Numbered from the stretch's first letter, positions 8,112-17,685 are shown. The stretch is 61,131 bases of DNA from Scytonema tolypothrichoides VB-61278 (GCF_000828085.3 NZ_JXCA02000024.1:96790-157920); one strand, 5' to 3'. Notes: generated by a model from the sequence alone, not told the origin. Program-made: numbers and translations.

Positions 8112-9506
8112 ATGAATAAAATTGATCTCGCTTTTACCCCAGCACTAGAACAAGCACAGTTAATCCGACGCAAAGAGGTATCGCCGTTGGAGTTGGTGGA
8201 AGTTTATTTAGAACGCATTTCTAGATTGAATCCTCAACTGGGAAGTTATTTTACGGTGATGGCAGAACAAGCGATCGCAGACGCCAAAGCCAAAACCCAA
8301 ATCCTTTCCAATACCTCAGAACTACCACCGTTTTTTGGAGTACCGATTTCTATTAAAGACCTCAACCCTGTTGCAGGTGTCCCTTGTACTTACGGAAATC
8401 CCGCATTACTAAATAATATTGCTGACTATGATGATGGAGTCGTAGTCAAGATTAAACAAGCTGGGTTTATTCTTCTAGGTAAAACAGCAACTCCAGAACT
8501 GGGTTCATTTCCTTACACAGAGCCTACGGGATTTCCCTCAGCCAGAAATCCGTGGAATTTGGACTACACCCCAGGCGGTTCTAGTGGTGGTGCAGCCGCA
8601 GCGGTAGCAGCAGGATTGTGCGCGATCGCTCAAGGTTCTGATGGTGGTGGTTCGATTCGTGGGCCTGCAGCTTGTTGTGGTTTAGTGGGAATTAAGCCAT
8701 CAAGAGGACGGGTGACTCATGCACCAGTGGGCGATCGCCTCAGTGGTATTGCAACAAATGGTCCAATAGCACGTACTGTTGCTGATGCGGCTGCTCTTTT
8801 AGATGTCATGTCTGGATACGTCACAGGTGATCCATATTGGTTACCCAATCCAGAACCATCGTTTTTTGCTTATACAAAAGAAAAACCAGGCAGTTTGCGA
8901 ATTGCTTATGCAACAAGTACCCCTCCTATAGGGAAAGCTGACGCAAACTGCGAGCAAGGCGTTCTGCAAACAGTGCAATTATTACAAGAACTTGGTCACA
9001 CAGTTGAACAAACAAGTATAGATCTGAGTGGATTAGTTGAACCATTTCAATTTGTTTGGCAAACAAGCATAGCTGCGTCGGGAATACCTGCTGAGGCTTT
9101 GCAGCCAATGAATCGTTGGTTGTTGGCTAGATGCGGTTCGGCAGGAGAGTACCTGCAAGCAGTTTCCCAAATGCAGGTGGTTGCACGACAAATTGTCGCA
9201 TTATTCGACACAATAGATGTGCTTGTATTGCCAGTTTATCTACATTCACCCATCCGCGTGGGAGAGTGGGCAAACTTGAGTCCAGAAGAGACATTCCAAA
9301 AGATTATTGGTTGGGTTGCACCTTGTCCACCAGCGAATGCAACTGGACAACCGGCGATCGCTCTTCCTGTAGGTTTTGATCAGCTAGGTTTACCAATGAG
9401 TGTTCAGTTGATGGGACGTCCCGCAGCGGAAGCCACCCTGATTCGTTTAGCAGCACAACTCGAAACTGCAAAACCTTGGATTCAGCATCGTCCAGCTTTA
9501 GGATGA
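8112..9506 (+). CDS. Amidase signature family enzyme
   Basis: A 464-aa amidase of the Ser-cisSer-Lys class, hydrolysing carboxamides. Visible landmarks are VPISIKDL with catalytic Lys at about residue 82, the signature PGGSSGGAAAAVA at about 154-166 carrying the bridging serine, and GSDGGGSIRGPA at about 175-186 with the nucleophilic serine at about 181. The length and C-terminal region (PPANATGQPAIALPVG, PMSVQLMG) are typical of the family, close to GatA-like and aryl-amidase members. No GatB/GatC neighbour is present, so a stand-alone amidase is more likely. Substrate unknown. Confidence 0.93.
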   Translation: MNKIDLAFTPALEQAQLIRRKEVSPLELVEVYLERISRLNPQLGSYFTVMAEQAIADAKAKTQILSNTSELPPFFGVPISIKDLNPVAGVPCTYGNPALLNNIADYDDGVVVKIKQAGFILLGKTATPELGSFPYTEPTGFPSARNPWNLDYTPGGSSGGAAAAVAAGLCAIAQGSDGGGSIRGPAACCGLVGIKPSRGRVTHAPVGDRLSGIATNGPIARTVADAAALLDVMSGYVTGDPYWLPNPEPSFFAYTKEKPGSLRIAYATSTPPIGKADANCEQGVLQTVQLLQELGHTVEQTSIDLSGLVEPFQFVWQTSIAASGIPAEALQPMNRWLLARCGSAGEYLQAVSQMQVVARQIVALFDTIDVLVLPVYLHSPIRVGEWANLSPEETFQKIIGWVAPCPPANATGQPAIALPVGFDQLGLPMSVQLMGRPAAEATLIRLAAQLETAKPWIQHRPALG

Positions 9507-9671
9507 GTGAATAAAATTCATCAACACCCTGTTACACCATTGGTTCAGCAAGGTAAATATCGATACGGTAGACCACACAAACTTTACCGTTACGAGAAGC
9601 CGCCTGCTCGTGTAGCTTTTGCAATTGGGCGACAAGCGGTTGTTGTCGTTCCTCTGGTGACTGTAGGGCAA

Positions 9672-10184
9672 TCAAATGGAATTATCTTTCTCCCGCTTCT
9701 GTTGAACTTTCAACATTCGCTCTTTCAACTGAACATTTCTTTGTGCAATGTTTTGTCTGTCCTGATACCATTGATTCACATTTTTGACTGAAGTGTGAGC
9801 TTTCACAGATGCTGATTGCCTCTGTTCAATACGTGTTTTTTCTGCAATGTTGTCTGCTTGGCGACATTGCCGCACTACAGATGATAACTCAAGGAATGCC
9901 CCAGAACGATTGTCATTTCCCATATCTGACAATGCCCGTCCGACACCTTCTAGGCAAATACCCATGACGACAATCTCAGAATTTTTTTTGTTGAGTCTCT
10001 GGCGGAGGCTTTGGAGTTCTTGCTGACTATCATTTAGCTGACTCTGTACTTTTTCAAGATTTTGTTGGGTTTTCTTCAACTCAATTTTGGCATTATCTAA
10101 ATTTTGCTGTAACGTGCATCCGTGTACTATCAAGAAGCTCACGATACCAATCGTACAAAAATTTAGCCGAAAAGAGTTATGCAT
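9672..10184 (-). CDS. Predicted lipoprotein with coiled coil
   Basis: Starting at the ATG at 10184 the N-terminus is a lipoprotein signal (LNFCTIGIVSFLIVHGC, lipobox VHGC), followed by a long Gln/Glu/Leu-rich helical segment at about residues 30-75 predicted as coiled coil. An in-frame ATG at 10235 would add 17 residues before the signal. The frame ends at 9672, but a different frame (9683 to 9532) continues with protein-like sequence (LQSPEERQQPLVAQLQ, then KVCVVYRIDIYLAEP), suggesting the gene has lost about 50 C-terminal residues through a one-base frameshift. No known function. Confidence 0.65.
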   Translation of the reverse strand: MHNSFRLNFCTIGIVSFLIVHGCTLQQNLDNAKIELKKTQQNLEKVQSQLNDSQQELQSLRQRLNKKNSEIVVMGICLEGVGRALSDMGNDNRSGAFLELSSVVRQCRQADNIAEKTRIEQRQSASVKAHTSVKNVNQWYQDRQNIAQRNVQLKERMLKVQQKREKDNSI

Positions 10185-10922
10185 AATAAAAAGACTTCCG
10201 TTCAGACAGAAATTATTGTCTGACTCATTTTGCATATATTACAAGCTATTTTCCTACAAATTTCAAAAAAAATATCGCGTCTATATAAATTTAGTAAAGT
10301 CAATTAGTTATTATCCGCATATTTTCTAGTTTTTCTTAGCTTTTTTTTTAAAAGGATACTACCGATCACTACTTAAGTGTTGAGGTTTTTACTTGTGATT
10401 TCATGAATATTTTTTAGGCAAACTAAGCATGACTTACGTCTTTACTTAAAAATGCTATAAAATCGACTATATAAGTCAGTTCTTAAACTTACAATCAATT
10501 AATGAACTTTTGTGAAGTATGCCAAACTGGCAACATTAGTCTATTGGATTTGTTATTCATTGATGTACCAGGCTCATCTTATTTATCTCTACCTAATGAA
10601 CATCACAAAGCTTTTCATTCAAGTTACTGTGAGAAAGAGAATAGGATTAACCACCCATGACATACCTCGTTTTAACAAAAATTGTTAGGAAAAGCAGGAA
10701 CTCTGAAAAGTTTGAGAAAGTGTTTTGATGCCCTTTATTCAACTTTTATGTTGCCACAAACGTTACAAAATGGGTAAAAGAGTATGAAGTCTGAACGAGA
10801 ACTAAAAGAGAGAAGATAGAATTAAAAAATATATTTTATTTTATATTTGTTTGACTTTATCTTTTCTTTGAGTCTCTCAATGTAGAAGTGTTACAGTTAT
10901 TTTTTAAAATCACCGTTACAAC
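10185..10922. other. Intergenic region before the FHA/SH3 kinase
   Basis: An AT-rich stretch of about 740 bp with no convincing gene. A 52-codon ORF at 10502-10660 (starting MNFCEVCQTGNISL) is open but has no recognisable family or ribosome binding site, so it is not called. Any promoter of the kinase gene should lie in the last 100-200 bp. Confidence 0.5.
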
Positions 10923-12641
10923 ATGATTGGTCAGTTACTAGCAGGACGTTACAAAGTCCTTGAAGTATTGGGCGAGGGGGGGTTTGGGCAAACTTATATT
11001 GCTGAGGACGTTCACCTCCCTGGGAACCCTAAATGCGTCCTCAAACATCTCAAAACTTCTAGTACCGACCCTGATATTTTAGAAACTGTCAGAAGGCTTT
11101 TTCAAAAAGAAGCTGAAACTTTGCAACAATTGGGCAATCACGACCAAATACCCAGACTTTTAGCTTATTTTGAAGAGAACCAAGAATTTTACTTGGTACA
11201 AGAATTTATCAGTGGACATCCTGTGAGTATGGAATTTCTTCCAGGAAAAATATGGACAGAACCCCATATTCTTGAAATGCTAATTTCGGTACTGGGTATT
11301 TTAGAATTTGTTCATACCCACGGGGTCATTCATCGTGATATCAAACCAGATAATATTATTAGACGTGCTTCAGACAACAAATTAGTCCTGATAGACTTTG
11401 GGGCTATTAAACAACTGCAAAGTCAAACAGCGGTTGGGACAAAACAAAACCACATCACTCTGATCACCGGAACTCGGGGATATATGCCGTCTGAACAAAT
11501 CAGACGTTTACCACGTCCTAGTAGTGATATTTATGCACTGGGGATGATGGGTATTCAGGGATTGACAGGGGTGCATCCGCACGAACTTCAAGATGATCCC
11601 AATACAGGAGAAACACTGTGGCAACATCTGGCAACTGTCAGTCCGGGGTTAGCTGCTATTCTTACTAAGATGACGCGCTATCACTTTAAAGACCGTTACC
11701 AGACTGCGACTGAGGTGCTGCTAGCGCTACGGGAATTAGCGACAAACCCTGACAAATCGCTGACAGAGGAAGCTTGTTTTACCACAAATATCCTTCACGA
11801 ACTCTCTTTAGAGTGGGAGGAAAACGGACAGGTCAAAAATCGCAAAATTCTTGAAAAGCAACAAAGTAAAAACCCCAGTCGAGGAGTCCGTATCGGTCGT
11901 GATCCCCAATTATGCGACATTGTCATATCAGATCCAACAGTCTCTGCTTTACATATTGAAATCTTCTTTCATCAGCAAAAGCAGAAATTTTACTTGCGGA
12001 ATCTGCGCCAGATGAATCCTCCTATTGTTGATGGACAGTTACTTTTAGCAGGCGAAATGCCTCTTTGTGTTGGTAGTAATATACGCTTGGGGCAACAAAA
12101 TTTTCAGGTGAGTGCCATTGTTTGCAACGAGTATCCTGGTGGATACGTACCTATAGAATACTCGATTGTTCCGATCGCACTGCAACAACCTGTTAACCAG
12201 ACGATACGAATACCAAAAGTCAAGAAAACTGAGGAAAATTCACCAGAAGTTTTGTTGACCCCAGAGTCAGTATCATCACCTTCAGCGATTAAAGTACCAA
12301 AATTACTTGGGATGAGTGTAGCGGCTTGTATCAGTGCTGTAGGAGGCTTTAGCTTTTTGAATCCTAACAATATGATTGGAAGTCATACACAACAGAATTT
12401 CATCTCACAGCAACCACAACTGTGTCGTGTTGTTTCTCCCCCTGGTGGCAGATTTGTGGCTAAATTACGCCCGGCACCTCAAACAGAGGTTGGCGCTGTC
12501 AAACAACTGAATTTAGGCGTAATGGTCTTATTTGTTCAGGTGCGCGGTGATTTTGTAGAAGTTAAACTGTCTGATGGAACTCAAGGCTGGCTTTTTAGGG
12601 ATGAAGTACAGCCTTGTACTGCATCACAAATAACTCATTAA
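10923..12641 (+). CDS. Ser/Thr protein kinase with FHA and SH3-like domains
   Basis: A 572-aa Hanks-type kinase. The N-terminal kinase domain has the glycine loop GEGGFGQTY (17-25), catalytic Lys in CVLKHLK (about 41), HRDIKPDN (137-144), DFG (158-160) and GTRGYMPSEQ (183-192), so it is expected to be active. A forkhead-associated domain, which binds phosphothreonine, follows at about 300-395 (RIGRDPQLCDIVISDPTVS). A single transmembrane segment is likely at about 458-478 (MSVAACISAVGGFSFL), placing the C-terminal SH3-like domain (about 500-563, LRPAPQTEVGAVKQL and GTQGWLF) outside the cytoplasm. The architecture suggests a membrane sensor kinase that reads the cell envelope or periplasm. No partner gene is adjacent. 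Confidence 0.92.
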   Translation: MIGQLLAGRYKVLEVLGEGGFGQTYIAEDVHLPGNPKCVLKHLKTSSTDPDILETVRRLFQKEAETLQQLGNHDQIPRLLAYFEENQEFYLVQEFISGHPVSMEFLPGKIWTEPHILEMLISVLGILEFVHTHGVIHRDIKPDNIIRRASDNKLVLIDFGAIKQLQSQTAVGTKQNHITLITGTRGYMPSEQIRRLPRPSSDIYALGMMGIQGLTGVHPHELQDDPNTGETLWQHLATVSPGLAAILTKMTRYHFKDRYQTATEVLLALRELATNPDKSLTEEACFTTNILHELSLEWEENGQVKNRKILEKQQSKNPSRGVRIGRDPQLCDIVISDPTVSALHIEIFFHQQKQKFYLRNLRQMNPPIVDGQLLLAGEMPLCVGSNIRLGQQNFQVSAIVCNEYPGGYVPIEYSIVPIALQQPVNQTIRIPKVKKTEENSPEVLLTPESVSSPSAIKVPKLLGMSVAACISAVGGFSFLNPNNMIGSHTQQNFISQQPQLCRVVSPPGGRFVAKLRPAPQTEVGAVKQLNLGVMVLFVQVRGDFVEVKLSDGTQGWLFRDEVQPCTASQITH

Positions 12642-12975
12642 GAATGAAACATGAAGGATAGGACACTTAACAATTCAAAATTCAAAATTCAAAATGAAAG
12701 ACAGTTTCCGCCCTTGGATTTAAACCCCAACGAAAACTAAGGTCTAAAAAAATGATAAATTTTATACTGAATTTTACGATTTTTACCTTCGGTTTATACT
12801 TGAAATAACCATTTGCCATTTGATAGATGTCAGTAGTAGTATGTGAAGAAACAATAGATTGTCATCAACGTCTTCAAAATTCGTCCGTATGACCACTAAC
12901 AACTGTTGAAAAGATTATTGAAACTGGAATTGTTTTGTTAATTAATGTAACTTTTATTACTGGAAAGGGAAATCT
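12642..12975. other. Intergenic region with heptamer repeats
   Basis: An AT-rich 334-bp stretch with AATTCAAA repeats at about 12670-12695 and no gene. The bases just before the Nif11-like ATG (GGAAAGGG) provide its ribosome binding site. Confidence 0.5.
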
Positions 12976-13269
12976 ATGTCGTTGGATCAGGTAAATGCTT
13001 TTTACGAGGTCTTGATGTCGGATCAAGTTATTTATCAGCAGTATTATGAGAAGTGCTGCGTTAAAGGCTTATTTGGTGTTTGGGATTGGGATAAAACCAA
13101 GATTGTTAATTTTGCTGCTACTCTTGGCTACACATTTACTGAACACGACTTAGATGAAGCATGGTTTGGTGGCGAGCCTGGTGTTTCTGAGAATTCCTTA
13201 AATGTATCAGAATACCAGAGTTTTTCTGGCATGAATTATGAACTACCAAATTCAAAATATGTAGTTTGA
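12976..13269 (+). CDS. Nif11-like small protein
   Basis: A 97-aa protein starting MSLDQVNAFYEVLMSD, the typical opening of Nif11 domains, followed by GLFGVWDWDKTKIVNFAATL and LGYTFTEHDLDEAWF. Nif11 domains occur in small proteins of nitrogen-fixing cyanobacteria and also as leaders of peptide natural-product precursors. There is no Gly-Gly cleavage site with a Cys-rich core at the C-terminus and no modification enzyme nearby, so a stand-alone Nif11-type protein is more likely than a RiPP precursor. A purine-rich GGAAAGGG precedes the ATG. Confidence 0.85.
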   Translation: MSLDQVNAFYEVLMSDQVIYQQYYEKCCVKGLFGVWDWDKTKIVNFAATLGYTFTEHDLDEAWFGGEPGVSENSLNVSEYQSFSGMNYELPNSKYVV

Positions 13270-13993
13270 TATGGTTTGATTAAAATACTGTCGCGATTTT
13301 ACTAGTACACATTGGCGGAAATAAAGCTACGATTCGGAATAACCCAAAAGCTTGTGGTGTAAGCTTTTTGAATTTTGCGGAAAGTTGAGCCAGTCGCGTG
13401 GTGAGGCAGTCCGATCTTGGGGGTTTCCACGCCAGGTGCACCGTCCTTGGGAACCCCCCTTCGGGTTCACCAGTCGCCTCTGTCGGGAAAGCCGTCATTC
13501 GCGCCCTTATTCACCGCAACGCACTGGCTCCCCATGAGGAACTGCCGAAAGGGTTTCCCGACTTGAGCAAACTGGCGTGCCAGGAGGAGCGAATACTGGA
13601 TGAGGGTCTCCCTCAGTTGGTATCTGGCGTTGGTTTCCCGACAGAGCAAACTTTCCAAGACGAATTTCTCCTGTATGCGAATTCCGCGCAGCGGTACTAG
13701 CTTCGCGATCGTGGCGCTTATTTGTCAATAACTGCCACAAGCGTGGCAACAAGGAAGTCCCGCACTTTGTCATGGTTTGCCCTAACCCCAACGGTGAGTA
13801 AGCGCGCGAGTGACGGGTTTCCCGACGAGGGAAGACCCGCGTTCCCGGAGGGTTGGACATATTAGGGTAATCGTACAGGACAATGGCTCAATTCACAACT
13901 TATGGCGGGAGAACCTCTGTCTGGGGAACGATTTGGCTTGAGAGTCAGATAAAGTAAAAATAGGATGCTAAATACAAATGAAGATTGTATCCT
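13270..13993. repeat. Palindromic repeat cluster, noncoding
   Basis: About 720 bp without a supported gene. From about 13390 to 13860 it consists of GC-rich short dyads (CTTGGGGGTTTCC, GGGAACCCCCCTTCGGG, CCGAAAGGGTTTCCCGAC and similar), the same kind seen at 757-885, 7715-7870 and 16100-16240. ORFs on both strands translate the repeats only. Confidence 0.65.
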
Positions 13994-14437
13994 ATGAAAT
14001 TGAATTCTTTGACGAAACGGCTTTCGACTGTAGGACGTTTTCTGGCTACAACTGTGTTTTGTGTGTCGGCGATCGCCTTCGTTTGGCAGGGTGCGTTTTT
14101 CTCGAACACCGCAGCAATGGCTAATCCCGCTACAAACTTAATCGCAACGGCAGACTTGGGTAATCAGGTGAAAGGGAAAGTCAGTGAAGATACTGGACGA
14201 GCCAAAGGTTTCATTGAAGATACGAAAGATAAGGTTAAGGAAACTGCAAACAAAAATGCTGCTCGAGTTGACCAAGCAACCGATAATGGTAGTTTTGTTG
14301 AGCGCAAAGCAAAGACAGATGCGAAGACAATTGAGAAAAGAGCAGATGAAGATGCAGCTCGGACTAAAGAAGCTGTAGACAACACAAAGAATGTTGTTGA
14401 AAGCGCTGTTGATAAAATCAAGGATGCTTTTAGGTAG
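13994..14437 (+). CDS. Exported LEA-like helical protein
   Basis: The ATG at 13994 is chosen over a TTG three codons upstream. The 147-aa product has a signal peptide (RFLATTVFCVSAIAFVWQ, cleavage likely after the NTAAMA region) and a mature part of charged, Cys-free repeats such as KVSEDTGRAKGFIEDTKDKV and ADEDAARTKEAVDNTKN, predicted to be amphipathic helix. This composition is typical of group 3 LEA-like and low-temperature-induced proteins, which are linked to desiccation and cold stress; that role is inferred from composition only. Confidence 0.75.
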   Translation: MKLNSLTKRLSTVGRFLATTVFCVSAIAFVWQGAFFSNTAAMANPATNLIATADLGNQVKGKVSEDTGRAKGFIEDTKDKVKETANKNAARVDQATDNGSFVERKAKTDAKTIEKRADEDAARTKEAVDNTKNVVESAVDKIKDAFR

Positions 14438-14502
14438 AGAATAGATAGCCGTCCTCGATAGTACGCAGACATAAAACAACGCACCTAGCTATAAAATAGG
14501 TT

Positions 14503-14534
14503 ATACGTTCAGATTTGGGCAAAACTGAACGTAT
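14503..14534. terminator. Hairpin downstream of the LEA-like gene
   Basis: ATACGTTCAG (14503-14512) pairs perfectly with CTGAACGTAT (14525-14534) around a 12-base loop. The sequence after it is not a clean T-run, so this may be a factor-assisted terminator or a 3' stabilising hairpin. Confidence 0.4.
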
Positions 14535-14630
14535 TAACCTTGAAAAAGCTGGGATTCTCGCTCAAAAAACGGGCGTGTATAACCAAAAATCATCTTGACG
14601 AGAGAACTTAAAACCTGACTCAGTTATGCT

Positions 14631-15932
14631 TCATTCAAACTCATCAATAGTAGCTGGAGAAGAAGAGTTTTGGTGATGGGAAAGATTACGCTCATACCAA
14701 TTCATTAATGGAGTTGAACTGATTCCGTGTACAATCACGGAAACAACAATAGTGGTGTAAGTTATCCAACTAATTTGTTCACCAGTTTCACCTTTCAAAC
14801 CTTTCCCAAAGGCATAAGCAAGATAATATAAAGATCCAACACCACGAATACCAAACCAACCGAATAACAAACGAGTTCCTGAATACCAAGTTCGACGGCG
14901 GTACGGTTTTTGTGAATGTCCACCAATTGTGCTAATCCAGGCTCCTACGGGTCTGATGACTAGGAATAACAAGACTATCACCAATAAAGATTGGGTAGCA
15001 TAATTTAGCATTGGCTTGACTAATAAAATTGTCCCCAATATTAATATTGTCCCAACCTCTAAAAGTTTTTCCAATCTCTCTAGAAATTCTAACTGTGCTA
15101 GTGGTTTTTCTGAATTTCTATAACTCCGCTGGACAACGAGCCCTGCAATAAATACAGCAAGAAATCCATACCCGTTAACAATTTCTGTGAGAGAGTAAGT
15201 TAGTAAAATTGTACCCAGGGCTATAAAATCTTCCATAATTTCATCAACACGACGCTTTTTTTGGATTTTTTTATCAATCCAAACAACGGCTTTGGCAACG
15301 ATAAAGCCCATGACAATACCAGCAGCAATAGCCCAAATGATATCAACTGCAACCCACTGTTTCAGCCAGTTGTTCCAGTTGTTATCTTTTAAGGCATAAA
15401 TACCAAAATAAACAAAAGGAAAAGCTAAGGCATCATTTAAACCACCTTCGGACGTTAAACCAAAGCGTAATTCATCTTTGTCATTTGTATCACTCAGTTG
15501 AACTTCTGAAGCTAACACTGGATCAGTTGGTGCAAGAATGGCTCCCAATAAAATAGCCTCTCCCCAATCCATCCCTAAAAAGATTTTACCCACAACTGCC
15601 AACCCAAAAATTGAAATTGGCATCAAAAAACCGATAAGTCGCGTCGTAATATTCCAAGCTTTAAATTGTAGGGGACGTACAATTTTTAAACCACAGCTAA
15701 AAACAGATATAATCACCACAAATTCTGCGATCCGTTCTAACACTTCGGCGTTGAATACTTCATCGCGGCGTAATTGAATCAGTCCAAAGCCATAGGGACC
15801 TAATAAAATACCTACTATTAGGTAGATGATGGCAAAGGAAAGAGGTAAACGCGAAATCCATCCGGATAATAAGGTGACAAATAATAGCAATGAACCGATG
15901 ACAAGTAGGTCAATAATATAGGTATCAACCAT
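14631..15932 (-). CDS. CPA1-type cation:proton antiporter
   Basis: A polytopic membrane protein of about 433 aa with 12 or so hydrophobic segments, belonging to the monovalent cation:proton antiporter-1 (NhaP/KefB-like) superfamily. The conserved core is LLGAILAPTDPVLASEVQ at about residues 135-155, containing the TDP motif of CPA1 antiporters, followed by LTSEGGLNDALAFPFV, whose acidic residue takes part in ion exchange. It should exchange Na+ or K+ for H+ across the membrane. ATG at 15932 is preferred to an upstream TTG at 15965, because the hydrophobic N-terminus follows it directly. Confidence 0.9.
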   Translation of the reverse strand: MVDTYIIDLLVIGSLLLFVTLLSGWISRLPLSFAIIYLIVGILLGPYGFGLIQLRRDEVFNAEVLERIAEFVVIISVFSCGLKIVRPLQFKAWNITTRLIGFLMPISIFGLAVVGKIFLGMDWGEAILLGAILAPTDPVLASEVQLSDTNDKDELRFGLTSEGGLNDALAFPFVYFGIYALKDNNWNNWLKQWVAVDIIWAIAAGIVMGFIVAKAVVWIDKKIQKKRRVDEIMEDFIALGTILLTYSLTEIVNGYGFLAVFIAGLVVQRSYRNSEKPLAQLEFLERLEKLLEVGTILILGTILLVKPMLNYATQSLLVIVLLFLVIRPVGAWISTIGGHSQKPYRRRTWYSGTRLLFGWFGIRGVGSLYYLAYAFGKGLKGETGEQISWITYTTIVVSVIVHGISSTPLMNWYERNLSHHQNSSSPATIDEFE

Positions 15933-16274
15933 AAAAAATACTTTTTTAATCAAAGGGTGCACCAAGAGTTTACTTGGGATTTCTTTTGGGTCTACATCAC
16001 CATTAGATAGATTTATTTAAGACACATCAGATGACTTTTAACTGATGATTTGCGTAGTTGCCTACACGGATTCTGCTGGTATAGAGGCACGGCAATGCCT
16101 ACCCCTCACGCCAGGTGCACCCTCAGGGGAAACCCAACGCCAGATGCCTGGCTGTCGGGAAACCCTCCTGCAGCACTGGCGCAGCAACGCACTGGCTCTC
16201 CTTGATAAGGAGAGGGGTGGCGCAGGCGGGGTGAGGTATCAATGTGTAATACTAAGTTGCATTCATACAGAACG
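15933..16274. other. Intergenic region with palindromic repeats
   Basis: Between the antiporter and the PEP-CTERM-like gene. At about 16100-16240 it holds GC-rich dyads (CCAGGTGCACC, CTCTCCTTGATAAGGAGAGG) of the same family as the 13.4-13.9 kb cluster. A short plus-strand ORF here translates repeat DNA and is not called. Confidence 0.55.
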
Positions 16275-17537
16275 TCAAAAAATCATTCTCTGGCTACGCC
16301 GGTGTCCATAACCAAGCAACAACAATATAACTATCAGTGACACAAGGGGTGTTATTGTTGTTGGTTCGGATACCTTCTTCAGTTCCTGTCCCGGCGGAAA
16401 ATTCACAGGAGGAGTCGGCGGTACTTCAATGATTTGGTTGTTACCACCAGAACCACCGCCTGAAGGAGGAACAGTTCCACCACCAGAGGAAGGCGGAGTG
16501 CTGAGTGAGGGTGTACCTGATCCCCGACCGGAAGAACTACCTCCACCGCCAAAAGCCAGAAGAAGTAAGAGCAAAGCAAGACCACCTAGCGGCCAAGTGG
16601 GAAAAGAGTTTCCGGGCGAGCCTTTTTGCAACACGATATCTTCTGCAAGGTTAGAGGGAACATCAATCCCCATTGCTTCTGGCTCCAATGATACTGGAGT
16701 TGTCCCAACAAAGATATCTCCAGGGAGAGTTTCCGCAGTCAGCGAATCAGCTGAAGGAATGCCAAGATTTGGACGTCCGAACTCTGCAGTTTCTGGTGAA
16801 TATGGCATCGAAAGGTCTTTGAGAATCGTCTCTTTGAGAGACTGCTGATTCCCAGAGTTCAAAGATCGCATCGAATTGGAAAGTTTCTGGGAGTAAAACT
16901 TGGTCAGTTCTGGTCCTAAACCCAAAGATTGAATCTGCTGCTGTGCATTAGGAATTTTTGCCACTTCCTCAAGCAACAGACGCCCATAAGAGTATTTCAA
17001 ATCCAGTAAGCCATTACGTGGATCGAGTGAGTTCCCACTTCCTTGAGGTGCCCAGTAAAAGTTCTTAGTAACCTGTCCCAAACCTTCTTGGGGAGTCTGA
17101 TTGACTGTTTGCCCAAGAAGATAGCGATACCCGTCCACGATATTGGGGTTGTCGTTCTCCCAGAATGAGGCGTACGGTATCTGAGAAATATTCGGATCGT
17201 TTCCGTAAAGGGAAACAAAATTCTGGTAATTTTGTTCCCCGCCAGCAGCTTGCATCAGCAACTGCTGATAGCTTGGTCCACCATTTGATTCAACTAATTT
17301 CTGAAAGACTGCTCCTGCTTTGTTACAAGCGGCACCAAATCCCACACTACATCCAGCAATACCTCGCATTTGAGTCAAATTTCTGCCCGATAGCTGGTAC
17401 TGAAGGTAGTTTTGCTCCAGCCCTGGTTGAATACCATAGCGCCCAAGCATGAGCTGGGCTGAAGCAGATTGACATGCAGTAAGTACTGCTGTTACAGATG
17501 ATACTGCAATTGTAATTCTTTTAGCTGTTGACTTCAA
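16275..17537 (-). CDS. Exported protein with PEP-CTERM-like sorting tail
   Basis: The start is placed at a TTG (17535-17537) because a strong ribosome binding site, AGGAGGT in gene orientation (bases 17545-17550), lies 7 bases upstream; the ATG at 17573 would put residues before a classical signal peptide (KSTAKRITIAVSSVTAV, then ACQSASAQ). The 420-aa product has a globular region (about 30-260), a hydrophobic Leu-rich segment near 320-340, a Gly/Ser/Pro-rich linker, and a tail made of SEPTTI, a hydrophobic helix and RRSQR. That tail fits the exosortase-processed PEP-CTERM signal. No exosortase is in the window. Cargo function unknown. Confidence 0.75.
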   Translation of the reverse strand: MKSTAKRITIAVSSVTAVLTACQSASAQLMLGRYGIQPGLEQNYLQYQLSGRNLTQMRGIAGCSVGFGAACNKAGAVFQKLVESNGGPSYQQLLMQAAGGEQNYQNFVSLYGNDPNISQIPYASFWENDNPNIVDGYRYLLGQTVNQTPQEGLGQVTKNFYWAPQGSGNSLDPRNGLLDLKYSYGRLLLEEVAKIPNAQQQIQSLGLGPELTKFYSQKLSNSMRSLNSGNQQSLKETILKDLSMPYSPETAEFGRPNLGIPSADSLTAETLPGDIFVGTTPVSLEPEAMGIDVPSNLAEDIVLQKGSPGNSFPTWPLGGLALLLLLLAFGGGGSSSGRGSGTPSLSTPPSSGGGTVPPSGGGSGGNNQIIEVPPTPPVNFPPGQELKKVSEPTTITPLVSLIVILLLLGYGHRRSQRMIF

Positions 17538-17685
17538 GGGATTTACCTCCAGTAAAAAAAAGTGTGAGGTCATGGGAGTATAAGCTGTAAAACACAGTTC
17601 AATTCAAAAATTTTTTATTTTTTTCTTTTTTCTTTTTTGATTTTGAATTTTTCTACACTCCCAGCCTGCCTGTAAAAAATGTCAC

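Noticed and set aside
9507-9791. A 94-codon ORF starting right after the amidase stop
   Set aside because: No ribosome binding site or family pattern; the opposite strand holds the better-supported lipoprotein tail.
13280-13860. Several overlapping ORFs of 60-117 codons on both strands
   Set aside because: They translate GC-rich palindromic repeats; residue composition (Arg, Pro, Ser, Gly) and lack of start signals argue against genes.
16045-16311. An 88-codon plus-strand ORF
   Set aside because: Begins near a plausible ATG but consists largely of the repeat block at 16100-16240.
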